A DNA stretch of 64,000 nt from Sophora flavescens (taxonomy: Eukaryota > Streptophyta > Magnoliopsida > Fabales > Fabaceae). Positions 45,202 through 57,059 of this stretch are shown here, one piece after another (position 1 is the stretch's first letter; the number at the start of each line of letters is the position of its first letter). The notes beneath the pieces are model-generated. The model was not told the origin of the DNA and did not search any database. It saw only the letters and a program-made list of their open reading frames with translations. Made by a program: the position numbers and the translations under genes. The stretch spans positions 164,236,518 to 164,300,517 of the forward strand of contig CM061067.1 in assembly GCA_030762895.1 (NCBI GenBank), written 5' to 3'.

Positions 45202-48200
45202 ATGTCTACTGGAGCTAGTTCAAGTGGAAGTCACCAGACGGAAGGAGCCTCCCTAACCAGACCTCCTTACTTCAATGGAGAAAACTAAAACTATTGGAAA
45301 GATAGATTTCAATGGTTCATTCTATCTATAAACTCTGATCTCTGGGATGTCATTACAGATGGTCCATTCATTCCCAAGAATGATGATGACACTGACAAGC
45401 CAAAAGCTTAGTGAACTACTGCAGAAAAGACAAAATGGGAGCTGAACCACAAAGCTAGATATAACATCATTTGTGTTCTCAGTCCTGAGGAGTTTGAGAA
45501 GGTTTGTGCTTGTGATTCTGCCAAAGAAATACGGGACACTTTAGCTATCACACATGAAGGAACAACCAAAGTCAAAGAGTCAAAGATTGTCATACTTGTC
45601 AGAAAGTATGAACTGTTTGTCATGGCGGAAGGAGAATCTGTTGCTCAAATGATTGGAAGATTTCAAACTATAGTCAATAGTTTAAAATCTCTTGGCAAAG
45701 TTTACACCAATGTTGAGAAGGTTGGAAAGATTCAGAGAAGTCTACCTAAACAGTGGAGACCTTTGGTCACTGCTATGTCTCAAGCCAAGGATCTCACTAC
45801 CTTGACTATGGATGAACTTCTTGGAACACTCACTGTTCATGAGCAAGAAGTTGGAGATGAAGTTGCACCAAAGACGGGCAAGTCAATTGCTCCTAAAGCT
45901 GATCAAAAGTCAGCAAAAGCTTCCAAGGCTCTAAAGGCAGACGAGTCATCCAGTGATGCTGACCTGTCTGAACATGAGGATTCTGATAGTGATGAAGAAT
46001 TGTCTCTCCTGACCAGGAAGATAAAGCTTCTCCTATAGAAAAAGAAGTTCAAGAGGGATAAGCCATTCATAAGGTTCGACAAAGACAAGAACTTCAAAGA
46101 ATCCATTTCAACAGACAAAAGTCCAATTGTCTGCTATGAGTGAAAGAAGCCTGGTCACATCAGGGCTGAATGTCCTCATCTCAAGAAGGCCCCTTTTAAG
46201 AAATTCTTCAAGAAGAAGAAGAAAGTAATGATGACTACTTGGGAGGATCTGGAGTCAACATCTTCTGATGAGGAAACAGAGGAAGAAGCCAGTCTCTGTT
46301 TGATGGCCAACAATGACTCAGACTCAGACGATGAGGTACATCCTGACAATGAAGAATTACTTGATGCCTATGAGGAGTTGCTGGAGGAATCCAACTGCTT
46401 ATCTAAGGCTACCACAAGAGAGAGTGTGTAAAGCTCTCCTGTGAGCATAAACAGAAATCTCAAGAGTGTGAGAAGCTGGCTAAAGAAAACTGTGAGCTGA
46501 AGACTGAAAAGTCTAATGAAGCTAAGATCTCAAGTGAAACATCACCATCTGAAGAAGTTGAAAAACTTCAACAGAAAGTGGAAAAGCTCACTTCTGATCT
46601 TACCAAATTTATTAATGGTAGAGATAATCTGACTAAGCTGCTTGACTGTCAGAGGCACTCTCTTAACAAAGAAGGTATTGGATATGTCAATCAGACACAT
46701 CATAAGGTATCAACTAAAGCTTCTACAGTATATGTTAAGTAAACTGTAACCAAGTCTACACCTGTCTGTAACTTCTGTGAAAAAATGGGCATGTTATGTC
46801 TAAGTGTATCCTAAGAAGAGAAGGAAGTCTTCAGAGACTCCTAGAACTAACAGAAAAGGACCCAGAAAAATATGGGTACCTAAAAATCAAATAATTTTTG
46901 TTGCAGATGTCCTCAACAGGACAAAGAAAACACCACTGCTGGTACCTGGACAGTGGTTGCTCGCGCCATTTGACTGGAGAAAGGTCTATGTTCCTAGACC
47001 TCCAACTTAAGAAAGGAGGACACGTTGCCTTTGGAGGGAATCATAAAGGGAAATTTATAGGAATTGGTACTATTGGTGGCAAACCCCCTCTTCCCTCTAT
47101 ATCTAATGTTCTTATGGTTAAAGGATTAAGACACAATTTGCTTAGCATAAGTCAATTATGTGATAATGGATTTGATGTTTCATTTACCAACGATGTATGC
47201 ATAGTCAAAGACTGTTGTGGCAAAACCCTCTTTTCAGGTAAAAGGCAACAAAATCTTTATAAGATTGAACTATCTGATCTCTCAAATCAAAGTGTAAATT
47301 GTCTAATGTCTAAAGAGGATGGGAGATAGTTATGGCATAAGAAACTAGGACATGCTAGTATGAAACTAATTTTTGAATTAAAAAGGAACAATCTTGTGAG
47401 AGGATTGCCTGATATTAGTTTTAAGAAATATGTCTTGTGTGATGCATGTCAGAGAGGTAAACAGATAAAATCAAGTTTCAAATCTAAAAACCAAGTATCA
47501 ACCTCGAGACCTCTTCAGTTGTTAAACATGTGTACTCTTCTTAACCCACAAGGATGAGTCTTTTAAGGCTTTCTCAGTATTCTGTAAAAGAATACAATAA
47601 TGAGCAGGGTTTCTGTATTTCTACCCTTAGAAATGATCATGGGGGAGAATTTGAAAATGAGCAGTTTAGACAGTTCTGTGAGGAGAATGGGATCTCTCAC
47701 AATTTCTCTGCACCTAGAACTCCACTGAAAAATGAAGTGGTTGAGAGAAAGAACAGATCTCTACAAGAGATGGCTAGATCTATGCTCAATGAAAATAATC
47801 TCCCTAAGCACTTCTGGGCAGAAGCTGTAAACACTGCTTGTTATGTAGAAAACAAAATACTTATTAGGCCTTTTCTTAAAAGGACACCTTATGAATTGTG
47901 GAAAGGAAAAAGCCCCAACATATCTTATTTTCATGCTTTTGGATGTGAATGTTTTATTCTGAATACCAAAGATAATCTTGGAAAGTTTGATTCTAAAGTA
48001 GATAAAGGTACTTTCGTAGGATATTCTGAAATGTCTAAAGCTTTTAGAGTTTATAATTCGAGAACTTGCATTATTGAATAATCTGTTCATGTTAAATTCA
48101 ATGCTGAATTAAAGACCGATAAAGAACTATCAGATCTAGAAGATGATCTTGTAGGTCTTGATATAAACAAACCAGGAAGTCAAAAACCCAATCTAACCAA

Positions 48201-49872
48201 GACAGAACCTGTGCTTGAGGCTGACAGACAAGTGGAGCAGACAAGTCAGCAGACGAGTCAACAGAGTAGTCAGCAGACAAGTCAAGATCTTCATGATGAT
48301 CTCAAAAGGGATTGGAAGTTCAACACTCATCATCCTAAGGATCTTATTATTGGAAATCCTTCAGAAGGAGTAAGAACCATATCCACACTAAGATAATCAA
48401 GTAATATAGCCTTTATATAAGAAGTGGAGCCAAAACCCATTGAATAAGCTCTTGAGGATGAAAGCTAGATTCTTGCTATGCACGAAGAACTTACCAGTTC
48501 ATCAGAAATGATGTCTGGACTCTTGTCTCTAAGCCAAAAAACAAGTCAGTTATTAGAACAAGATGGGTCTTCCGAAACAAATTGGATGAATATGGTAAAG
48601 TTGCCAGAAATAAGGCAAGGTTAGTAGCTCAAGGCTATAACCAACAAGAAGGTATTGACTATACTGAAACTTTTGCACCTGTAGCTAGAATAGAAGCTAT
48701 ACGTATCTTAATGTCATATGTTGCACAACACCAAATCACCTTGTTTCAAATGGATGTAAAAAGTGCTTTTCTAAATGGTATAATTGAAGAAGTGTATTTT
48801 AAACAACCCCCCCGGTTTTGAGGATACTGATAAACCAGATCACGTCTTTAAACTTAAAAAAGCATTATATGGTTTGGAAAAAGCACCTAGAGCATGGTAC
48901 GATAGACTTATTTCTTTTCTCATGCATAATAGTTTTACTAGAGGACAAGTAGACACTACTCTGTTCAAGAAATACTCTAAAGAGAAATTTATTATAGTTC
49001 AAAATTCCTAGCACACTACTTTGTGCAAGGAATTTTCAAATCAAATGCAAGCTGAATTTGAGATGAGCATGATGGGAGAATTGAAGTTCTTCCTTGGATT
49101 ACAAATCAAGCAGACAAGTGATGGAATTTACATCCATCAATAAAAGTATACCAAGGAGTTACTCAAGGAATACAAAATGGAAAATGCAAAGCTCGTGAAA
49201 ACTCCTATGCAACCCAATGCAAAACTAAGCAAAGATGATGAAGGAAAAAAGGTAGACCAAACTATCTACAGAGGTATGATTGGCTCTCTACTGTACTTAA
49301 TGTCAAGCAGACCTGACATTCAATTTAGTGTCTGTATGTGTGCTAGATTCCAATCTGATCCTAGAGAATCTCATCTTAAGGCTGTTAAAAGAATATTTAG
49401 ATATTTGCTTGGAACTACTAATCTTGGTTTGCTGTATTTAAGATCAAAAGAATACAGATTAGTGGGATACTGTGATGCTGATTTTGCTGGAGACAGAATA
49501 GAAAGAAAAAGCACCAGTGGAGGATGTCACTTCATTGGAGCAAGCTTAGTCTCATGGTTAAGCAAGAGGCGGACAACTATTGGACTCTCTACTGTTGAGG
49601 CGGAATACATTTCTGCTGCTAGTTGCTGCTCTCAACTCTTATGGGTAAAACATCAACTTGAGGATTACTCTATTTATAAGCATAACATATCTGTATGGTG
49701 TGATAATTCCAGTGCTATTTGCTTAACAAAAAATCCTATTCAGCATTCAATGGCTAAGCATATTGAAATCAAACATCATTTTATTAGGGATTATGTTCTG
49801 AAAGGCATTTTTGAGTATATTTTTCATATAAAAGATCAAAACTCTAATAAAATGAATGTGCACATTTTCTAA
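45202..49872 (+). pseudogene. Copia element 2 gag-pol, catalytically deleted
   Basis: Gag starts at ATG 45202 (MSTGASSSGSHQTEGASL) and keeps one frame to 46430 despite stops at 45286, 45409, 45412, 46036 and 46141; the last replaces the second Cys of the zinc knuckle (CYE*KKPGH). Protease WYLDSGCSRHLTGERSMF is at about 46936. GAG-pre-integrase is KKLGHASM ... CDACQRGKQ. The integrase lacks the segment with the first catalytic Asp (deletion near 47535) but keeps LRNDHGGEF and ERKNRSLQEM. The reverse transcriptase has NKARLVAQGYNQQEGIDYTE, an extra C in a seven-C run (48807-48813) that shifts frame, and a short deletion near 49008 that removes the YVDD motif. RNase H (STVEAEYISAASCCSQLLW) is open to 49872, where the element stops without a 3' LTR. 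Confidence 0.92.
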
Positions 49873-49942
49873 TCCTTTTCATTCACAAGTCCTAAGATTA
49901 TTTAGAAACTTATTCCTATTTACACTTCCAAGCTAACATAAA

Positions 49943-50782
49943 TTGCACATTCATCATGGACCATTTGGTATGTTCATGTGTCAACATAAATATACACTGG
50001 ATATTCTGAAGGAATGCAAGATGCTTGACTGCAAGCCAGCTTCTTTCCCAATGGAAGAAAACCACAAGCTTGCACTTGACTCAGATTCCCCTTATTCGGA
50101 TCGTCCTCGTTATCACAGGCTTGTTGGTCGTCTTATATATCTCACCATATCTTGTCCAGAAATTACATATTTAGTGCATATTTTGAGCCAGTTCTTGCAG
50201 TCCCCGCAACAAGCTTATTGGAATGCTGGTATGCGTGTTCTAAGGTATCTGAAATCTTCACCATGACAAGGAATTATTTTGCCAAAAGACAATGATCTTA
50301 ACTTGGTTGCCTACTGTGATTCGGACTGGGCATCATGTCATCTCACTCGGAGGTCAATATCTGAGTATTTGATGAAGCTTGGTTCATCTCCCATTTCATG
50401 GAAAACCAAGAAACAAACCACCGTGTCTAAGTCTTCCAGTGAGACTGAATACAGAGCCATGGGACACGCTGTCAGTGAGGTTCTTTGGCTGCGCAGATTA
50501 TTGTCAAGCCTGCAAGTTCATTATACTTCACCTATTGTACTTCATTGTGATAATCAAGCAGCGATTCACCTTGCAGCCAATCCAGTTTATCATGAAAGAA
50601 CAAAGAATATTGAAGTAGACTGCCATTTCATTCGTACACACTTACAGGAAGGCACAATTTCGACTTGCTATGTTCCAACTAAGAAGCAGCAAGCTGACAT
50701 ATTCATGAAGGTTTTGGGTACAAAGTTGTTCCAGGAATTAACGGTCAAGTTGAGTGCTCACAATCCTCACACTCCAACTTGA
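49943..50782 (+). pseudogene. Copia element 3: reverse transcriptase end and RNase H
   Basis: Begins abruptly in the connection region (GMFMCQHKYTLDILKECKML), continues with LVGRLIYLTISCPEITYLVH and the RNase H block YCDSDWASCHLTRRSISEY, SSSETEYRAMGHAVSEVLWL and HCDNQAAIHLAANPVYHERT, and ends at a natural stop (50780-50782). One in-frame TGA (50264-50266) follows KSSP. Everything upstream is lost. It is a different copia family from elements 1 and 2, judged by sequence. Confidence 0.92.
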
Positions 50783-50796
50783 GAGGGAGTATTAGG

Positions 50797-51051
50797 TGAT
50801 AAGGATATAACAGAATGATATTGTAACTAAATGATTATAATAGGGGATTGATAGATAAGTTTGTTATATGATAGGGGATCGATAGATAAGTTTGTTATTT
50901 GTTAATCTTCTTAGTTTGTTAGTTTATCTTATAGGATCATAGTTGATAAGATTTGTTAGCTCTCTGTTAGCTATTTTTGAGCCCATGTACTGCTATAAAT
51001 ATCAGCAGATTTGTATTCTTGAATTAATCAATACACAAACCATTTATTTCA
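50797..51051 (+). repeat. 3' LTR of copia element 3
   Basis: A polypurine tract TTGAGAGGGAGTATTAGG (50779-50796) leads into TGATAAGGATATAACAG. TATA-like CTATAAATATCAG lies near 50993; the LTR ends ...CATTTATTTCA. Length 255 bp. Confidence 0.75.
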
Positions 51052-51069
51052 ATAGGAACAAGTGGTGGT

Positions 51070-51330
51070 GGACTTGTGCCCCTTAACCAAGTGGTTGGGG
51101 TTCGAATCCCATCTCTTGCGTTTGGAGCGAATTTTCGTTGGGAGGGGTTTCCTACCTTCAGGTACCATTCATTCCCTCGCAGGAGATTAATCCCTGATTC
51201 CGGTGGGATATACTCTTCCTCAAGGACAAAAAAAACTCTCGTGAGGGATTTCATTAAAAACACTTCGCTAGAAGTAACACCGCTATATGTAAACACGGTT
51301 TTCATAATACAAAATTTATAAATAAATAAA
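51070..51330 (+). mobile_element. SINE-like element
   Basis: Box A TTAACCAAGTGG (51083-51094) and box B GGGTTCGAATCCC (51098-51110), then a body to an A/T-rich tail (AAATTTATAAATAAATAAAAA). Boxes are too close for a normal tRNA and there is no cloverleaf. Target duplications were not found. Confidence 0.6.
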
Positions 51331-51960
51331 AACTGAAAAGAAAGACTTCGTAAGGGTTTAGGTCCTTCTTCTTTTAGTGTAGTGGACAAAATTTTGTGAC
51401 ATAATAATTGCTCCAAATTTTTTTTTTGTAGTGTGTTGTAAATTATTTTTTATCCAATACTTCAACTATTTAAAAATCAATCAAAGTTTTGGCTTTTCAG
51501 CTTGAGAGAACTTTATCCTCTTCAAGGGTTCTTTTCAACTCGACTTATATTAGTTGGAATGCAAATAAAATTTACCAGGACGATTACCAAAAATATTTCT
51601 TAATGATATAATCCTAATATATGAGAAGAAAACAGATGTGAAGTGATATAAAAAGGTGTAGGAACAAATGAATAAAGCTTTATAGAACGATATGGATGAA
51701 ACCAATTTTTAACAATAAGAATTCAAATTTGATATAATATTAGAACAATTAACTTTGCTTTCCAATATTATTTAATAATGCATTGACATATCATTAAAAT
51801 AATTAAATCTTTTAAGTAATAATTCAACAATTTTTATAGTATATTAACATTGCTTCTGGAATTGAGGATTATTGGCTGCTTTTTTAGGTGCTCTCACGTT
51901 ACCTTCTACATCACCTTCCTCTCATTTTTGGTTCTGTTTTACTGGTTTGGAACTTTGGAG
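51331..51960. other. Intergenic, nothing recognised
   Basis: AT-rich sequence without coding or repeat signals I can name. Confidence 0.5.
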
Positions 51961-52124
51961 TAAGGATGGCAATCCAGACCCTATCCGTCGGGTACCCGCA
52001 AAAAATACCCACGATGGGTAGGGTAAAAACCCGTTTTTTGAGTATGGGTACGGGCACAGTTAATTACCCGCAAATCTAAGAGGGTATGGGTGCAGGTACC
52101 TTAGTACCCACCCTGCCCCATACA

Positions 52125-52128
<4 letters not shown>
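51961..52128. mobile_element. hAT-like terminus with GGGTACCCG subterminal repeats
   Basis: AAGGATGGCAATCC followed by repeated GGGTACCCGC/GGGTATGGGT words, typical of the end of a common plant hAT-like repeat. The opposite end was not identified. Confidence 0.45.

Positions 52129-52174
<46 letters not shown>
52129..52174. repeat. (TA)n microsatellite
   Basis: About 23 uninterrupted TA units. Confidence 0.98.
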
Positions 52175-52178
<4 letters not shown>

Positions 52179-52460
52179 TAGGAATTATGATGACTTTTCG
52201 AACCCAAAGCCTTTTATCTCTGAAAGGGTGCCTTTGAGATAAAAAAAATCTTAATCTAACAACTTATACTATCCCTTGAAACACCTTTTCATTAACCTTT
52301 TCTGAATGCTGATTATATACGGGGAGATATAAAGAAGTTTTCATAAACTTGATGAATTAACCAAAACATATGTAAAAATAATGCCAACTTTCTCAAATAT
52401 TTCTACCACATATAGATTTGATCATATAAAGGATAGAGCATTAATACTAAATACAAAGGA

Positions 52461-52462
<2 letters not shown>

Positions 52463-52514
<52 letters not shown>
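52463..52514. repeat. (AT)n microsatellite
   Basis: About 26 uninterrupted AT units. Confidence 0.98.
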
Positions 52515-52517
<3 letters not shown>

Positions 52518-52569
52518 AATAATCTTATTTGTTACAATTTTCTTAGATGGTTATAACTCCTTTGTCAAT

Positions 52570-53205
52570 GATATCAATGACATACAATCAAAGTCCGAGT
52601 TGGATAATACTTGGGAGAGAAGGTATTGCCTAGGAGTGCTACATTTGATATACTTGGATGGTGGAAAACAAATGGGATCAAGTTTTCAACATTGTAACAA
52701 ATTTCTAAGGATATTTTGGCCATCCCAATTTCTCTGTTGCTTCTGAATCTACTTTTAACACAGGAGGTAGATTGTCGAGTTCTCATCATTCTAGGCTTTA
52801 TGAGAATACTTTGGAGGCGCTTATATGTGTACAAAGCAGGATAAAACATGATAAGCAAGGTAATGAATGTTGCATTAATATATTTGTTTAATGAAATTTG
52901 TGTTTAGTCTAACCATTAATTTAATTTTTTGTTCTAGTTTCTATTGGTATAATTGGACCAAAGCAATATTTATACATGAAAGACAAACATTTGCGGTCTT
53001 TTCAAGACTCTGATTCAGAAGATGAGGTAAGATAATCTAACAATTTGTTATTAATTATTGCTTTACAAGTTTATAATGTATAACTAATAACTAATATAAT
53101 GTATGTTTTTTATTTTACAAGTTTTGGGCAACATCGGCAACATCGGCTCGGGAATTACAACTTGATGAATTTATTGTTTTGGATGCTTATTGTTATTTAC
53201 TTGTT
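52570..53205 (+). pseudogene. hAT transposase C-terminal dimerisation domain relic
   Basis: Plus-strand reading ATFDILGWWKTNGIKFSTL, a stop, then QISKDILAIPIS, and after a 1-bp shift VASESTFNTGGRLSSSHHSR and LYENTLEALICVQSR. This is the conserved hAT C-terminal dimerisation region (LDILxWWK ... SESxFSxGGR ... LxPxxVEALxC). Two further exon-like blocks follow with GT/AG borders (52938-53027 ending DSDSEDE, and 53121-53207). The catalytic N-terminal part is not found. It ends just before the CACTA element at 53228. Confidence 0.82.
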
Positions 53206-53227
53206 TAGGATATTTTACATGTTTTTA

Positions 53228-53670
53228 CACTAGTGTAAAATATGCTTTTTACATCGGAATTTCCACATCGGTTTCTTTTAAACCGATGTGTAAAACGAGG
53301 CGGTGACATTTTTGAAATTAAAATCAAAGAATTACACATCGGTTTAGATTTTAACCGATGTGTAAAACCTTTACACATCGGTTATTTTTAACCGATGTTT
53401 AAAATTAAAACAAAAAAATTTTAAAGTCAGAATTTTTATCATTTAACATCGGTTCTTCCTGAACCGATGTGTAAAATTATAATTAACCACATCAGTTTTC
53501 ATGTAACCGATGTATAAAATTATAAAAAAAAAATTAGAATTTAAAATTTTACTTTTTCCACATCGGTTTTTAGTAACCGATGTATAATATGGTTAACCAC
53601 ATCGGTTTTCCATAACCGATGTGTATAATATGGTTAACCACATCGGTTTTTCTGATAACCGATGTGTAAT
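53228..53670. repeat. CACTA left TIR and subterminal repeats
   Basis: After the 13-bp TIR, about seven hairpin-like pairs of ACATCGGTT and AACCGATGT separated by 4-8 bases, the presumed binding sites of the element's DNA-binding transposase subunit. Confidence 0.92.
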
Positions 53671-54008
53671 ATTCCTAATTTTTGTCATTCCCTCCTTCTG
53701 TTCCGCGCCCTCTTCCCTTCCTTTTTGTTTTGTGTTTCTTCCCTAACTCTCTCACTGCTCTCTAGTTTATGAAAACCCTAAAACACAAAACACTCATCTG
53801 CTAACGTGCGACCCTCATCTCCTCCTCGAAGTTCATCTCCTCTGCTAACGCGCGGCCTCCCAGCTCGCCGGTCTCCGCTTCTGCTTCTGCTTCTCCCTCC
53901 CATCTCTGTCTCTCAAGGCGTGAAAGGTATTTTTCTTTTACTTTTTTGTTTACAGTTCTATCTCTATCTCCCAATGTATGATATGGTTATGGTGATGTGG
54001 GGTTTCTG

Positions 54009-54117
54009 GAAGAAAGGGATAGAGCTGCTATTGAAGATGCTGTGAAGGTTTTGCTGCTGGGTCTTGGGGAAGATATAGATAGGGAAGGTCTTAGAAAGAC
54101 ACCATTTCGACTTTGTT
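54009..54117 (+). pseudogene. GTP cyclohydrolase I fragment captured by CACTA
   Basis: About 35 codons reading ERDRAAIEDAVKVLLLGLGE then DIDREGLRKTPFR, ending at TGA 54115-54117. This is the highly conserved N-terminal helix region of plant GTP cyclohydrolase I (first enzyme of folate synthesis), where RVAKAL normally follows KTPxR. No zinc-site or substrate-loop segments are present nearby, so it cannot be active. Its frame is still perfect over the captured length. Confidence 0.85.
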
Positions 54118-55252
54118 GATTGATGCTAATCTCCAATTTGAAGTTTACTGATTAACAATGGATTCAATCTATTATTATATTGTAGAGAGTGCCATGTGTT
54201 TGTTGAAAGAGCACTGTAAACCCGTTTATCTATTATTATGGTTGCTTATTTATTGCTCCGTGAAAGTTTCAGTTGGAGTAGGTGTGTATATTTGTTAACA
54301 TGCTACAACGAGTTTGCTTGCTGGTACATGGGTTTGTGACAAAACTTTTGTGTGGTTATTATTGTTTTTTTCCTATCCAAGGATTTTAAGCTAAGGCTCT
54401 TGCAATCGCTGGATTTTTCAGTATTTGCAGTTTTTTTTAATATTTGGTTTGATGGCTTTATTGAAATGTCTTGGAAGTTTAAGGGATACCACGTCCTGTG
54501 AAAAAGAAAGTGAGAGTGATGAAAATGAAGGGTTGGAAGGAATGGCTGAGGAAATTTGATTAGGAAGCCTATGGCTGGTTTTGTGTTGTGTTATTGTGAG
54601 TCCTAGTGTTTCCAGGCTATTTATTAAGAAAAATATTGTTAATGAGCTGAATTCTTTTTCTCTCAGGTATTAGAACCCTTGGAGATTTTCAATTTGGTTA
54701 AAATGGATAGATTAGATGAGACCAGACAGTACATTAATAGTGAGCCAATACAAATTGGTGAATGAAAATGATGAATTCATTTAGCATGATTATCTTGTCT
54801 AGCGTTGTCTACTTTTAAGTATATGAATTGTAAGCTACTGTAATCCTCTTGTTGACTTTGTTAAGTTGCATGTTCCCCTGATTGTAGACAAATCTCCCTT
54901 TGAATATGATCATCTTATCTTAGTTTCACCTCATTTTCGGGGCTATTAGAAGTGTTTTTCTTAAAGAGTTCATTCATTTATTTATTTCTGGCTGTGTTGA
55001 TTTGATGATCTTTTTGGTTGTAGTTGTTAACAGCTACTGTTTTGTTGTTTTAATTATGAAATAAATTATTGTGGTATATAGACTAGCTTCCTGGGAAGAA
55101 TTTAGCTTTGCATGATTCGTCCTTGAATTTTAAGTATTGGGTATGCATAAATGTTTTAAGTATTGCATTCTAACCATAAATGCATAAATTTTAAGTATTG
55201 AGTATGCATAAATGTTATAATGCTGATGCCTTTGAAGTATTGGGAAAAACCC

Positions 55253-55372
55253 AAGTCCCACATTGACTAGAGATAGTATCTAATAAGATCTTATAAGTAG
55301 TGGGTAATCCTCATCCTATGAGCTAGCTTTTGGGATTGAGTTGGGCCCAAAATCTAATATGAATGCATCTTC
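55253..55372 (+). repeat. Small LTR-like insertion in CACTA leader
   Basis: Contains AAACCCAAGTCCCACATTGA and TATAAGTAGTGGGTAATCC through GGGCCCAAAATCTAATA, words typical of short plant LTR repeats. The boundaries are uncertain. Confidence 0.35.
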
Positions 55373-57059
55373 AGTCGGCTTAACTCAGATAGCCTATTAT
55401 TAAAATATGAATTGCCATATAGGGCCAAACAAATGTCAATAACTGATTCCATACTTAAGAAATTGTGCTTTCAAAGTGTAGCACAATACACAAGTGTTTT
55501 TTGGGTTCTGTTGTAGTCCTTGAATAGTAGGCCAAATAAAGATTTTTTAATGATGGGCTGGCCTAGTGTCATCCCATTTTAGAAGTGGGCCAAATTAATG
55601 TTTTATAGTGGGCTGGCCCTAGCCTACTTGGCCCCTGGGGCTTTTTGGCCCTATGTGCTCTTTGTATTGTGGGTTTTTTGGCCAGCTGGCCCTTTTGACA
55701 TCTGTAGATATATTGATCAGACGGAGCGCTTGTGGTTGCAATTTTATATCGATGAAAATTATGTCTAATGATTTTTTTTTATTTGAGATATTGGTAGAGT
55801 ACCTTGCCAGTGTCCCAAGTTCCCAACATATAAGAAAGATTACATTATGGCTATAGCTAATTTCTATGTTTCATGTTACGTTGTCCTTTGGACCATGAAT
55901 AGAGGTCCTGCTGGTTTCGTTTTTGTAAACATTGATTTAATGATATTTTTCTTTTTCTTTTCTCACAGTGACACCCGCTGCCAGCCTTTGCCTTTCTTTG
56001 TCCCTCAGTCTCTATTGGAGTGTAATTGTGCAACATAGCAGGTGGACAACAGATATCTGGTCGGTATGTTCAATCCCCACTTGTGACAGTTTCTAGATGC
56101 ATTGTCTGTTTCTCTCTTTTGCTCTGCACTTGCATTCCTGTTTTCGTCTTTATGCACCATTGCAGTAGGGAGGCTTTTAGTAGTGACTGACATTGTGCAT
56201 TACCATTGTCTAAGTATGCATGCATGATTAATGGAGAGAGGGAAGGTTTTGGCACCCAGTTTCAGTTTTTTTCTATACTACATGATCACCAAGATTCATT
56301 CTTTTCCCTCATTTTTAAGTTGTGTAGATCTCTTCAGCTTTGCTGTCTTGTATTTTGCCTATTGAAGTTTCAATGACTATTTACAGAATTCTCTCAATTC
56401 TAGAATGATTAACTCAAGGAAGAGTTTTTAGTTGGCAGGTGTACAAGTGTCTTTGACTCCGTTGCATAGTGCTACTGCCTCTGCTTTGTTCACTTCTTTG
56501 CTGTCTTTGCACAATAACAACTAGACGTGTCTCTCAGAAGGTACGTTTTGGCTGAAAAGCTTTCATTGGAGTTTTAATGTATTTTCTTGAAAATTTATTT
56601 GATTCGAGAATATGCCCACAATAATTAGTAAAGCCTTAGTTTCCCGTTTGAGATACAATACTAATGAGCGTACGTGTATGTGCTTAATGTACCGCTCATT
56701 GTGTTGGATCTTGAATTGTCCAAAGTTGGACAGTTTGGGATTTTTTTTTCTTAATTCAGTTAAAATAGTTATTCATTGATTCTAATGTTTTATACTTGAT
56801 GAAAGTTCGGATTGATACATTTCATTTCGTTCTCCGGGTGCATACTTTATCGTGGTGGATGTCATCGCGTTCAAGTAGTGTACGTCGGAGACCGCAGGGA
56901 AATGCTGCCGAAATTTTGTCGAGTATGAGCATGAGAGTTAAGGACTAACTGTTAACCGAATGTTGAAAAAGTTTCTTCTCGAATGGGATAGGGCCATACC
57001 CTGTCATAAGAAGTGGTTGATGAATATGTTGGACTAATTACGAAGGTATTGGTTTAGTC

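Larger units (their letters stand above)
53671..57059 (+). other. CACTA leader region
   Basis: A pyrimidine-rich, 5'-untranslated-like segment (53690-53925) ending GCGTGAAAG before GTATTT looks like a first non-coding exon. The rest is AT-rich and non-coding apart from the GTP cyclohydrolase fragment. GGCC-rich repeats at 55500-55700 suggest another small insertion. Confidence 0.5.

Noticed and set aside
51961..53205. A single hAT element joining the GGGTACCCG end with the transposase relic
   Set aside because: The matching right terminus and an 8-bp duplication were not found; two TA microsatellites intervene, so I kept them apart.
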